Assembly: GCA_963802215.1 (NCBI GenBank)
Contig: CAWDHQ010000002.1
Location: forward strand, 1 to 64,000
DNA length: 64,000 nucleotides
Source of the DNA: SHZI01 sp963802215
Lineage (GTDB): Bacteria > Pseudomonadota > Gammaproteobacteria > Steroidobacterales > GCA-2729495
Direction of reading: 5' to 3'
Shown here piece after piece: positions 48,881 to 57,852 of this stretch (the stretch's first letter is position 1; each line of letters opens with the position of its first letter). Position numbers and translations under genes: made by a program. The notes below the pieces were generated by a model that was not told the origin of the DNA, did not search any database, and saw only the letters and a program-made list of their open reading frames with translations.

Positions 48881-51115
48881 TCAATAAATGTTGGAACCTT
48901 CCCGCAGGATCTTCGGTGTCACGAAGATCAGGAGTTCCGACTTGTTCGACACCTTGCGGGTGGAGCGGAAGAAGGTGCCCACACCCGGGATGTCACCGAG
49001 GAACGGCACCTTCGTGTAGTCCTCGGATTCCTCGGTTTCGTAGATGCCGCCGAGCACGACGGTCTGGCCGTTGTTCACCAGCACCTGGGTCTGGATCGCG
49101 CGGGTGTCGATGCTGGGCACCGAGCCACCGCGCTCGTTGGTTACCACGGCGCCGACGCTGTCCTTGGTGACTTCCAGGTCCAGGATGATCCTGTCGTCCG
49201 GGGTGATCTGCGGCGTCACCGTGAGGCTCAGCACGGCCTCCTTGAACTGGGTCGTCGTTGCGCCGCTGGACGCCGACTCCTGGTAGGGAATCTCGACGCC
49301 CTGGCGGATGGACGCCTGCTTCTGGTTTGCGGTAATCACCCGCGGCGAGGACACGACCTCACCCCGGCCCTCGGCCTGGAGGGCCGAGAGCTCGAGGTCC
49401 ACGAGGAAGTCGTCGTCCAGCAGTGCCAGGGCAAGCTGCCCGGCCGGGTTGGCGATCGGCAGGTTGACGTTGTAGCGGTCATCCTGGTCCGGAAGTTCGA
49501 CCGGGAACGGCTGGCCGCTGTTGTTGATGTTGTCGACGCCGGAGTTGACGATCGTGTTGGTGCCGGAGCCGGAGCCCGTGACGGCGAGCAGGCCGTCCGA
49601 CGTGTCCTTGACGGCCGTGACGCCCCACCGGATGCCCAGGTCACGACTGAAGTCGTCACGCACAATGACGATGCGGGACTCAATCAACACCTGGCGGACG
49701 GGGATGTCCAGCGTGCCCACCAAACGCCGGATCTCGGCGATGCGCTCGGCCACATCCTGCACCAGCAGGGTATTGGTCCGCTCGTCGATGCCCACGGAGC
49801 CACGTTCGGACAACAGTGAATTGCCCTTCGACCCCTTCATCAGCTCCGCCAGGTCCGAGGCCTTGGCGTAATTGACCTGGACGTACTCGGAGAGCAGGGG
49901 CTCGAGCTCGCGGATCTCCTTGCGGGCCTCGAGGTCGGCCTTCTCGCGGGCGGCGATCTCGTCGGCCGGCGCCACGATGATCACGCCGCCGTTCTCGCGC
50001 ATGTCGAGGCCCTTGGTGGCAAGGACGATGTCCAGCGCCTGGTCCCAGGGCACGTTCTGCAGGCGAAGGGTGACGTTGCCCTGCACGTTGTCGGAGACGA
50101 CGATATTGCGCCCGCTGACGTCCGCCAGCAGCTGGAGCACGGCGCGTGTCTCGATATCCTGGAAGGACAGGGTCAGGCGCTCGCCGGTGTACTCGCGATC
50201 GGCGCTGAACAGGGTCGGCTTGGCCTCGACCGCCTGCTTGACGACCGGGACTACCTCTACGGTGAACTGGTTGTCGGACTGGTAGGCGAGCTCCTCGAAG
50301 GGCAGCTGTGCGGCGATGCTGATCCGGGCGCCCTTGGGCGTGCGGGCAGTCTCGATCAGGTTGACGGGGGTGGCGAAGTCCGCCACGTCGAGCCGCTTCA
50401 GCAGGCTGTCAGGCAGCGTGGTGCCGGCGAAGGTGAGCAGGATGCGGTCGCCCTCCTTCCGCACGTCCACGGGCGTACCTGGATCCGAGAGGGTGATCAC
50501 CACACGACCACCGCCGTTGTCACCACGGCGGAAATCCAGGTTGTCGATCCGGCGGCCGGCGGCAGGGGCTGCGGACGCGGTGGCGGCCGAGCCGCCCACC
50601 GGCGCAGCGGCCGGGAAGGTGGTGACGGATGCGTCGGCCGCCTTGGCGGCGCCCAGGGTCACCACGACCGCGTTGCCGTCGACCCTGGTCTCATAGGGGA
50701 CCATTCGGTCCAGGTTGAGTACGACCCGGGTCCGGCCTTCGGCCTCAGCCGCCAGGATCGTATCGAGGGGACCCATCTTGACGTCCTTGCGCCGTGACGG
50801 CAGCGCGAGCGTCGTGCCCTGGAGATCCAGGGAGATTCGGGCGGGGTTGTCAATCGTGAATGACAGGGGCGACGGTGCGGGACCGGACGTGAGCAGCCGC
50901 AGCTCGATGCGGTCGCCCGCGATCGGCTGCACCTGGATGTCCTGGAGCTGATTGGAGCCGGCAGCGGCCTGCGGCGCATTCTGGGCACTCGCCAGCGATG
51001 CCCCGGTGAGCGCGAGCCAAAGCCCGGTGATCACTGCTGGGAGGCCTCGGGCGGCGGCAGTTACCCACCCGCCCCGCATTACGCGTCCCACATTGCCCCT
51101 GGTCGTGCTCATCAT
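48881..51115 (-). CDS. pilQ: Type IV pilus secretin PilQ
   Basis: This encodes 744 residues from ATG 51115; the frame extends to 51253 inside pilP's end. The signal peptide ends SLASAQ. There are two AMIN domains (about 45-300), an STN/secretin N0 region (FQDIETRAVLQLLADVSGRNIVVSDNV, about 335), a secretin N1 region, and the secretin barrel (RGEVVSSPRVITANQKQASIRQGVEIPYQE, and VNNGQTVVLGGIYE with VPFLGDIPGVGTFFRST). It forms the outer-membrane pilus channel. It is last of pilMNOPQ. Confidence 0.95.
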   Translation of the reverse strand: MMSTTRGNVGRVMRGGWVTAAARGLPAVITGLWLALTGASLASAQNAPQAAAGSNQLQDIQVQPIAGDRIELRLLTSGPAPSPLSFTIDNPARISLDLQGTTLALPSRRKDVKMGPLDTILAAEAEGRTRVVLNLDRMVPYETRVDGNAVVVTLGAAKAADASVTTFPAAAPVGGSAATASAAPAAGRRIDNLDFRRGDNGGGRVVITLSDPGTPVDVRKEGDRILLTFAGTTLPDSLLKRLDVADFATPVNLIETARTPKGARISIAAQLPFEELAYQSDNQFTVEVVPVVKQAVEAKPTLFSADREYTGERLTLSFQDIETRAVLQLLADVSGRNIVVSDNVQGNVTLRLQNVPWDQALDIVLATKGLDMRENGGVIIVAPADEIAAREKADLEARKEIRELEPLLSEYVQVNYAKASDLAELMKGSKGNSLLSERGSVGIDERTNTLLVQDVAERIAEIRRLVGTLDIPVRQVLIESRIVIVRDDFSRDLGIRWGVTAVKDTSDGLLAVTGSGSGTNTIVNSGVDNINNSGQPFPVELPDQDDRYNVNLPIANPAGQLALALLDDDFLVDLELSALQAEGRGEVVSSPRVITANQKQASIRQGVEIPYQESASSGATTTQFKEAVLSLTVTPQITPDDRIILDLEVTKDSVGAVVTNERGGSVPSIDTRAIQTQVLVNNGQTVVLGGIYETEESEDYTKVPFLGDIPGVGTFFRSTRKVSNKSELLIFVTPKILREGSNIY

Positions 51116-51182
51116 CCCGTACTCCCAAACTGTCCTGTGTCGACGGCCGGCCTTCGGCACCGGCCCGGTCAAATCCGCTAAA

Positions 51183-51701
51183 TCAGTTATCAATGGCGAT
51201 CGCTGCCGACCGCTTGTAGAAACCGCCAATGCCATCGGGCACGAGCTCCTCAATCTGGATCTCTGACGGCGTCACCGCGACCACACGGCCATCGTACTGA
51301 CCGATGTAGTTGCCGGGCCTCACCTTGTGCAGGAGGCCATCCTGGGTCTGCACGAGTCCGTACGTATTGCTTGCCTGGCTTATCGTGCCGGCCATCGACA
51401 GCGTGTCGATCGGGAATTGCTCCAGGTATTCCTTGGGACGCGTCGCCTCGGGCCGCGGGCCCGCGGCGCCGGCCCTGCCCGCCGGACGGTCAGGCGCGAA
51501 GGGCGAGCGAAGGTTGTCGGCCTCATAGGCAAAGGTCTCGTAGGGCTTGACCTGGGGAAGCGGCTCGATGCGACCGCCCGGCCTTGCCTTGACCTTGTCT
51601 ATGTACTCTTCCAGATCGGATTGGCCGCTGCCGCAGCCGGTCATCACAACCGCCGCCAGCAGCAAGCCCGAGAGAGTTCTTGCGGAGGAGCCCATCACCA
51701 T
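51183..51701 (-). CDS. pilP: Type IV pilus inner-membrane lipoprotein PilP
   Basis: This encodes 172 residues. The lipobox is MTGC (LLLAAVVMTGCGSGQSDLEEY). A Pro-rich middle (DNLRSPFAPDRP) leads to the C-terminal beta-domain (LSMAGTISQASNTYGLVQT, then GNYIGQYDGRVV, then SEIQIEELV) that binds PilQ. It links the inner-membrane PilMNO complex to the secretin. ATG 51701 overlaps the pilO TGA by one base; a TTG at 51704 is in frame. Confidence 0.93.
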   Translation of the reverse strand: MVMGSSARTLSGLLLAAVVMTGCGSGQSDLEEYIDKVKARPGGRIEPLPQVKPYETFAYEADNLRSPFAPDRPAGRAGAAGPRPEATRPKEYLEQFPIDTLSMAGTISQASNTYGLVQTQDGLLHKVRPGNYIGQYDGRVVAVTPSEIQIEELVPDGIGGFYKRSAAIAIDN

Positions 51702-52414
51702 CAACCCTTCTTCTCTGCCTTGGGCTTCCGATTGCCCTTGCTGGTCTCGCGGGTGGTACGTGCCTTGCCCTTGCCGCGGCTGGCCTTGTCGTCATCGGCG
51801 GCAGCGGCGGCGGCTACCTCGTCCTCATCAAGATAGCGATAGGTCTTGGCCGTGACGTTGAGAACGAGTTCGTCGAACGTCGCGTCCTTGGCCTTTGGCG
51901 TGATCGCTATGTCATGCAGGGTCACGATCCGGGGCAACGCCGCGATCTCGCTGACAAACTGCCCAAACTCGTGGTAGGAGCCGGAAAGGCGGATCTTGAT
52001 CGGCTTCTCGGCGTAGAAGTCCTTGCGGACCTCCTCCATGGGCTGGAACAGTTCCTCCTGCAGGCCGGCACCGAGGCCCGTCTGGGAGATATCCACGAGC
52101 AGGTTTGGAATCTCGGTCTTGCCGGGCAGCTGGCGGAGCATCGTGCCGAACGAGCGCTCGATCTCCGCGAGCTGGGCCTTGTAGCTGCTGAAGTTGGCCG
52201 CCTTCTTCTGCTTGGATTCAAAGGTGGACCGGAGTTCCCGCTCCTCGGCCTGGGCCTTCTCGAGCCGCGGCATCTGGTTTTCCCAGACGAAGAACCAGAA
52301 GGCGCCGGCCGTCGCAATGAAGAAGAACAGGACCATGAAGAAGGCCTGTATCGGCAGCGGCCAGCGGCCGATGTCGTTGAAGTCCAGGGTCTTCAGATCG
52401 TCTATGAAGTTCAT
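51701..52414 (-). CDS. pilO: Type IV pilus alignment protein PilO
   Basis: This encodes 237 residues. A cytoplasmic start is followed by one membrane helix (AFFMVLFFFIATAGAFWFFV, about 24-43), a coiled coil (to ~95) and a ferredoxin-like domain (LRLSGSYHEFGQFVSEIA region). The extra C-terminal tail (from ~200) is Lys/Arg/Ala-rich and low-complexity, beyond the usual PilO end. It dimerises with PilN. The start overlaps pilN by 4 bp. Confidence 0.92.
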   Translation of the reverse strand: MNFIDDLKTLDFNDIGRWPLPIQAFFMVLFFFIATAGAFWFFVWENQMPRLEKAQAEERELRSTFESKQKKAANFSSYKAQLAEIERSFGTMLRQLPGKTEIPNLLVDISQTGLGAGLQEELFQPMEEVRKDFYAEKPIKIRLSGSYHEFGQFVSEIAALPRIVTLHDIAITPKAKDATFDELVLNVTAKTYRYLDEDEVAAAAAADDDKASRGKGKARTTRETSKGNRKPKAEKKG

Positions 52415-53025
52415 TTCGCGGCCTCCTCTTCTTCGGTCGCCGCGGACACCTGGTTGGCATACACGGTGAACTGGGAAGAGCGGCCGGCGAACTCGCCGGT
52501 CTCGACGGGGCCCGTTCCCTTCTTGGGCCTGGCCCCGGCCTCACGCACCTCAACCACCTCCAGGTCGGGCTGGGTCAGCCACTTGGACTTGTCGATGTTG
52601 CGCATGAAGGCGGACACGCGGGTGTTGGATTCGGCATCGCCCTTGATTTCTAGGCGGCGGCCGGTCTGCAAGATGGAAACAAGACGTACGCCGTCGGGCA
52701 GGGTCCGGGCGATCTCGTCAAAGACGTGAACGATCTCCGGCCGGCTGCGCTGCAGCTGCTCGATGATCTCCATGCGGGCCAGAAGGCGTTCCTTCTTGGC
52801 TTCGAGATCGAGTATCTCCGCGATACGCTTGTCGAGCGCAGCGATCTCGGTCTTCAGCAGCTCATTTCGGCCGTTCTGGTTGCTGATGATGCCTTCCATC
52901 ACGAAGTTGGAAGCCAGCACGGCGAGTGCGGCAGTGCCCAGCGAGGCGCCGAGCCCGATGAAGAACTGATTGCGCCGTTTCGCCCGAAGTTCTGCCCGCC
53001 AGGGCAGCAGATTGATATTAGGCAT
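52411..53025 (-). CDS. pilN: Type IV pilus assembly protein PilN
   Basis: This encodes 204 residues from ATG 53025. The N-terminal NINLLPWR is the segment that binds PilM in the cytoplasm. One membrane helix (FIGLGASLGTAALAVLASNFVM) is followed by a coiled coil and a ferredoxin-like domain ending near VEVREAG. The tail is acidic (ATEEEEAAK). An in-frame extension to 53055 lacks homology. Confidence 0.93.
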   Translation of the reverse strand: MPNINLLPWRAELRAKRRNQFFIGLGASLGTAALAVLASNFVMEGIISNQNGRNELLKTEIAALDKRIAEILDLEAKKERLLARMEIIEQLQRSRPEIVHVFDEIARTLPDGVRLVSILQTGRRLEIKGDAESNTRVSAFMRNIDKSKWLTQPDLEVVEVREAGARPKKGTGPVETGEFAGRSSQFTVYANQVSAATEEEEAAK

Positions 53026-54088
53026 TTTTGTCGAAGCTCCGCAGCGCCAACCCACAGGCCGTCAGCAGGGCGGTCGCATCCCGCCGGATGCCCTGGGATT
53101 TTGCCTTGCTGGCGATCTTCATCTGCCCGAGCGGGTCGCCAATTTCGGTGGGAATCCCTACCTTGCTCGAGATCATGTCCGCGACGCCGGCAATGTTGGC
53201 GCAGCCGCCGCAGACCAGGATCTGGTCCGGCTGCTCGCGGCCACCGCCGGACGCCAGGAAGAACTGCAGTGACCGGCTGACCTGCTGGGTCATGTCGTCG
53301 ATGAAGGGCACCAGCACCTCGGGCTCGTAGTTGCCCGGCAGACCGCCCTCCTTCTTGGCGCGCCCCGCGTCCTCGAGGCTCAGGCCGTACGTACGCATGA
53401 TCTCTTCGGTCAGTTGCTGGCCACCGAAGGAGAAGTCACGGGTATAGATCACCCGCATATCCTTGAGGACGCTGAACGTGGTGTTGCTGGCACCGAAGTC
53501 GACGATTGCGATCAGGTGCTGCATGCCACCGTCAGGCATCTGGTGGGCCAGGAGGTGGCACGCGTTCTCCAGCGCGAAGGGCTCCACGTCGACGACCCTG
53601 GCGACGAGGCCGGCCGCCTCGACGGCCGCCTTGCGCTGGTCCACGTTCTCGGTACGGGTCGCCACGAGGAGGACGTCGAGCATCTCGGGATCGGTGGCTG
53701 AGGGCCCCATGAGCTCGAAGTCGAAGCTGACTTCCTCCATGGGAAACGGTATGTACTGGTCGGCTTGGATTTCCACCTGGCCTTCGAGCTCCCGGGCGGA
53801 GAGCCGCCGGGGCATCTGGATGATCTTGGTAATCGCGGCGTCGCCACTGATAGCGATGGCCACTTCCTTCGAGCTGGTGCCCGCGCGTTTCAGCGCACGG
53901 CGAATGGCCTCGCCGACAGCGGGCGCATCCACGATGGTCTTCTCGTTGATGGCATTCGGCGGCGTCGGCTCTGCGGCGTAGCTTTCAGCGCGATAGCTCT
54001 TGCCACTTTGCGTCAGCTCGACGAGCTTGATCGACGAGGTCGTTATGTCAAGGCCTATCAGAGGCCTGGAACGTGGGCCGAAAAGCAC
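53018..54088 (-). CDS. pilM: Type IV pilus actin-like ATPase PilM
   Basis: This encodes 356 residues with an FtsA/actin fold: phosphate loop IGLDITTSSIKLVEL (about 11), IAIVDFGASNTTFSVL (about 192) and adenosine loop VCGGCANIAGVADMI (about 293). It sits in the cytoplasm and binds the PilN N terminus. It is first in pilMNOPQ, divergent from mrcA, an arrangement common in gammaproteobacteria. Confidence 0.94.
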   Translation of the reverse strand: MLFGPRSRPLIGLDITTSSIKLVELTQSGKSYRAESYAAEPTPPNAINEKTIVDAPAVGEAIRRALKRAGTSSKEVAIAISGDAAITKIIQMPRRLSARELEGQVEIQADQYIPFPMEEVSFDFELMGPSATDPEMLDVLLVATRTENVDQRKAAVEAAGLVARVVDVEPFALENACHLLAHQMPDGGMQHLIAIVDFGASNTTFSVLKDMRVIYTRDFSFGGQQLTEEIMRTYGLSLEDAGRAKKEGGLPGNYEPEVLVPFIDDMTQQVSRSLQFFLASGGGREQPDQILVCGGCANIAGVADMISSKVGIPTEIGDPLGQMKIASKAKSQGIRRDATALLTACGLALRSFDKNA

Positions 54089-54522
54089 TGCTTTTCCCTT
54101 CTAACTCCAGAGGTTGCGCAAACAACGTCTTCGGCGCGTTACAAACCCGATTTAACCATATATCACCGACGATAGAAACGCGATGTGATGCGCTTCACCA
54201 AGCGGCTGGATACCGGTCAGGAAAGGACAAAATCCAACGATCCGCAGGACTGCGGAGGGGGAAGGGCGCGATTTATCACGCCCTGGTCGGATCGCATGCG
54301 AACGGGTGCAGACTGCGAACGCTACAGGCGTTCCGCCGTCTGGCAGCCCCGCTATCATAGGACCCTGCACCCCTCGCCAAGCCTTGAAATACTGGCTTCG
54401 CACCTCGCGCAGTCCCGTAGACCGGTGGCTTTGCGTCCCCACCTTTCAGTAGGTTTGCCCAAAAACCGCGGCCAATATGCATAATCGCCTCGGGGCGCGC
54501 AAGGTACCTTTCCCGCTTCTTC
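54089..54522. other. Divergent promoter region between pilM and mrcA
   Basis: No convincing gene lies in these 434 bp. A perfect inverted repeat GAACGC-5nt-GCGTTC is at 54317-54333. A weak sigma70-like pair (TTGCCC at 54455, CATAAT at 54480, 19-bp gap) could serve mrcA. I saw no clear sigma54 site for pilM. Confidence 0.4.
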
Positions 54523-57141
54523 ATGAAATTAGTCATCCGGGCATTTCTAGGGCTGCTCGGCGTCGCGCTGACCCTCCTGATCGCACTGGGGGCCGCCGGC
54601 GCTGGTGCCTGGTATTTCCTGTCCCCGGGGCTTCCCTCGGTCGAAAGCATGCAGGACGTCCCCCTGCAGGTTCCGCTCAGGATCTATTCCCGTGACGGGC
54701 GTCTCATTGCGCAGCTGGGGGAGTTCCGCAGGATCCCCGTGCGCTATGCGGACATACCAGAGGTACTCGTGGACGCCGTGCTGGCGGCCGAGGATGACCG
54801 CTTCTTCGAGCACCCCGGCTTCGATTACCAGGGCCTGGTCCGTGCAGGCATCAACTTCATGCTTACCGGCGAGCGCTCCCAGGGCGGCAGCACCATCACC
54901 CAGCAGCTGGCCCGGGCCTATTTCCTGACGCCGGAGCGGACCTTCGTCCGCAAGACCAAGGAGATCCTGCTTGCGCTCCAGATCGAGCAGGCCTTCAGCA
55001 AGGAGGACATCCTCGCCCTCTACCTGAACAAGATCTTCCTCGGCCAGAGGGCCTACGGAATCGCGGCGGCCGCCGAAGTCTACTTCGGCAAGGGCCTGAA
55101 TCAGCTGACCGTGGCCGAGGCCGCACTGCTGGCCGGCATCCCCAAGGCGCCGTCCCAGCTCAACCCCGTATCGGATCCGGAACGGGCCCGGGACCGTCGG
55201 GCCTATGTTCTCCGGCGCATGCTGGAGCTCGACTACATCGACGAGGCGGACTACGAGGCTGCCCTGGCCTCGCCCATAGAATCGAAGCTCCACGGCCCCT
55301 CCGTCGAGCTCGACGCCCCCTACATCGCGGAGATGGTGCGCGCGGAAATGGTCGCCCGCTTCGGCCCCGACGCGACCAGCGGGGGCTACCGGGTGACGAC
55401 AACCGTCGACAGCCGCCTGCAGGGCGCCGCCGACCGCGCACTGCGCACTGCGCTGCTGGAGTACGACCGGCGGCACGGCTTCCGCGGCGCCCTGGACCGG
55501 GACGTACTCGGCGGCCTCGAACCTGCCCTGCCGAGGGAAGCAGGGCTGCAGAGGCTGCTCGACGCCTACCCCGTACACCCCGACCTGTTTCCCGCCGTGG
55601 TCACGAGCCTGAACGGCGACAATTCGGCGACGTTCTTTGTTCATGACATCGGCACGACGACCGTGCCCTGGGCTGGTTTGCGCTGGCGGGCCTTCGTGGA
55701 TGACGACACGGTGGGCCCCGCGCCAGCGACGGTGGCGGACATGGTGGCCGTAGGCGACGTGGTCTACCTGCTGCGCACGGTAAACCGGGGCTGGCTGCTT
55801 GCCCAGCTGCCGGCGGTCCAGGGCGCGCTCGTGGCCCTCGACCCGAAGGACGGCGCCACGGTGGCCCTGTCTGGCGGATATGACTTCTTCGCCAGCAAGT
55901 TCAACCGGGCCATCCAGGCCAAGCGCCAGCCGGGCTCGTCGTTCAAGCCTTTCGTGTATTCGGCGGCGCTCGAGAACGGCTTCTCGCCCGCGACCGTCAT
56001 CAACGACGCGCCCATCGTGTTCGAGAACGCGGGACCGGACCAGGAAGTGTGGCGGCCCGAGAACAATACGGGGCGGTTCTATGGCCCTACCCGCCTTCGC
56101 GAGGGGCTCGTCCAGTCCCTGAACCTGGTGTCGATCCGGGTGCTGTTGCGGACCGGGATCGGGCGCGCAATCCGCCACATCAAACCATTCGGGCTACCGG
56201 ACAGCGCCATGCCGCGCAATCCCACCATGGTCCTCGGCAGTGGCGCGGCGGCGCCGCGCGACATGGCCGCCGGGTTCGCGGGCTTTGCCAACGGCGGCTA
56301 CCGGGTGGACCCGTACCTGGTCGAGCGGATCGAGGACTCCCGCGGCGCGGTAATCTTCGAAGCATCCAGCAAGGTCGTCTGCACGGGTTGCGTCGATCAG
56401 TGGCTCGGCGATGCCCGGCCGGCCGTAACCCGGGTGACTGCGTCCAGGCTCACCGACGAGGAGCCTGGACAGTCCGGACCCGGAGCACCCGGCGCAGACC
56501 CGGCGGCGGCCGACATGCCCAGGGCCCGTCCCGGGCAGGAAATTCCCGCCTATCGGGATGCGGCAGAGATGATCGCGCACGCCGAGGCCTGGCGGCCCGG
56601 GATCGACGAAACGCCCGTTTTCCTTGAGGGCGAGACCCATGCACCGCGGATCATCACAGCCGAGAACGGCTACCTGATGTACGACATGATGCGGGATGTA
56701 ATCCGGCGGGGCACGGGCCGTCGCGCCCTGGCGCTCGGCCGCACGGACCTCGCCGGAAAGACCGGCACGTCCAACGACCGGCGTGATGCCTGGTTCAGCG
56801 GGTTCAACCAGGAACTTGTGGCGACGGCCTGGGTGGGCTTCGACCAGGAACGCACGCTGGGCGCCCGGGAGGAAGGCAGCCGCACGGCACTGCCGATGTG
56901 GATCTACTTCATGGCAGAGGCGCTCAAGGGCGTACCGGACGCGCCACTGCCCCGGCCAGACGGCATCGTGACGGCGCGCATTTCGGCATCCAGCGGCCTG
57001 CTGGCACTGGCCGGCACGCCCGATGCCACATTCGAGCTGTTCCGCGAGTCCGACCTGGCAAATCTGGGGACGGATGCGCTTCCCGGCGTCAGTGCAGACG
57101 TTCCCGGCACGCCGGCCGCCGATGGCAATGAGATCTTCTGA
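54523..57141 (+). CDS. mrcA: Penicillin-binding protein 1a (bifunctional transglycosylase/transpeptidase)
   Basis: This encodes 872 residues. An N-terminal anchor (about 9-31) is followed by a GT51 domain with AAEDDRFFEHPGFDYQG (catalytic Glu) and QGGSTITQQLARAYFL, LALYLNKIFLGQRAYG. An OB-like insert leads to the transpeptidase with SxxK in QPGSSFKPFVYSAALENG (about 468), SLN and KTGTSNDRRDAWFSG (about 747). It polymerises and cross-links peptidoglycan in the periplasm. Length and order fit class A PBP1a. It is divergent from pilM. Confidence 0.95.
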   Translation: MKLVIRAFLGLLGVALTLLIALGAAGAGAWYFLSPGLPSVESMQDVPLQVPLRIYSRDGRLIAQLGEFRRIPVRYADIPEVLVDAVLAAEDDRFFEHPGFDYQGLVRAGINFMLTGERSQGGSTITQQLARAYFLTPERTFVRKTKEILLALQIEQAFSKEDILALYLNKIFLGQRAYGIAAAAEVYFGKGLNQLTVAEAALLAGIPKAPSQLNPVSDPERARDRRAYVLRRMLELDYIDEADYEAALASPIESKLHGPSVELDAPYIAEMVRAEMVARFGPDATSGGYRVTTTVDSRLQGAADRALRTALLEYDRRHGFRGALDRDVLGGLEPALPREAGLQRLLDAYPVHPDLFPAVVTSLNGDNSATFFVHDIGTTTVPWAGLRWRAFVDDDTVGPAPATVADMVAVGDVVYLLRTVNRGWLLAQLPAVQGALVALDPKDGATVALSGGYDFFASKFNRAIQAKRQPGSSFKPFVYSAALENGFSPATVINDAPIVFENAGPDQEVWRPENNTGRFYGPTRLREGLVQSLNLVSIRVLLRTGIGRAIRHIKPFGLPDSAMPRNPTMVLGSGAAAPRDMAAGFAGFANGGYRVDPYLVERIEDSRGAVIFEASSKVVCTGCVDQWLGDARPAVTRVTASRLTDEEPGQSGPGAPGADPAAADMPRARPGQEIPAYRDAAEMIAHAEAWRPGIDETPVFLEGETHAPRIITAENGYLMYDMMRDVIRRGTGRRALALGRTDLAGKTGTSNDRRDAWFSGFNQELVATAWVGFDQERTLGAREEGSRTALPMWIYFMAEALKGVPDAPLPRPDGIVTARISASSGLLALAGTPDATFELFRESDLANLGTDALPGVSADVPGTPAADGNEIF

Positions 57142-57793
57142 CCGCAGCCGGGGCCGCAGCCCGCGCCCGTCAGGCCAGCGCAGTCCCGAGGCGCCCGACC
57201 ATCGCCGGATGGCGCTGGCGGTAGAGGCGGCCCGCATCATCCAGGAGGAAGGGCTCACCGACTTCCGCTCTGCAAAGAACAAGGCGGCCGCGAGGCTCGG
57301 CCTGGGCAGGAACGCGCCGCTGCCCGACAACACGGAGATCGAGGCGGCACTCGCAGAGCGCGCCCGGATATTTCACAGCGACACGCAGCCGGTGCTGCTG
57401 GAGGGGCTGCGTCAGGCGGCCCTCGAGGTCATGCAAGGGCTGGAAGAATTTCACCCCCGGCTGGTGGGCGACGTCCTGAGCGGTACCGCAACACCGCACT
57501 CGCCGGTGGATCTGCACCTGTTCAGCGACACGGTGGAGTCCGTTGGAGCCGCGCTGGGCGCACTTGGAATCAGCCACCGGGATGTCGCCCGCCGCCACCG
57601 GCTCCGTCACGACGAGGTAGAGCTGTTTCCGGGGTACCGATTCTCGGCGCACGCCTGCGATTTCTCGAGCACGGTGTTTCCCCTGCGGCTCCGTGGTCAT
57701 GCGCCGCTCTCCCCGGTGGACGGGCGACCGATGCGCCGGGCGAGCCTTAGGGAGGTGGGGGAACTGCTGGGCAAAAAGACGACGGCCTTGTAG
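57122..57793 (+). CDS. Conserved hypothetical protein downstream of mrcA
   Basis: This encodes 223 residues from ATG 57122 (or 57128), overlapping the mrcA end by about 20 bp. The N half is helical and basic (MALAVEAARIIQEEGLTDFRSAKNKAAARLGL). The C half has HSPVDLHLFSDTVESVGAALG, then HDEVELFPGYRFSAHACDFSSTVFPLRL. The acidic and His positions hint at a nucleotidyltransferase-like fold, but I cannot confirm that. Its TAG (57791-57793) is the first TAG of a REP pair. Confidence 0.65.
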   Translation: MAMRSSDRSRGRSPRPSGQRSPEAPDHRRMALAVEAARIIQEEGLTDFRSAKNKAAARLGLGRNAPLPDNTEIEAALAERARIFHSDTQPVLLEGLRQAALEVMQGLEEFHPRLVGDVLSGTATPHSPVDLHLFSDTVESVGAALGALGISHRDVARRHRLRHDEVELFPGYRFSAHACDFSSTVFPLRLRGHAPLSPVDGRPMRRASLREVGELLGKKTTAL

Positions 57794-57843
57794 GAGCGCC
57801 TTAAGGCGCGATCAGTATCGATCGCGCCTTAAGGCGCTCCTAC
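57790..57843. repeat. Pair of inverted REP-like units (REPIN-like), 24-bp arms
   Basis: GTAGGAGCGCCTTAAGGCGC and its following four bases are matched by an exact inverted copy ending at 57843, around a 6-nt loop. Each arm is itself a small palindrome (GCGCCTTAAGGCGC). It lies between convergent genes, supplies the stop codon of the upstream gene and may also end gltA transcription. Confidence 0.88.
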
Positions 57844-57852
57844 CGCCGACTC

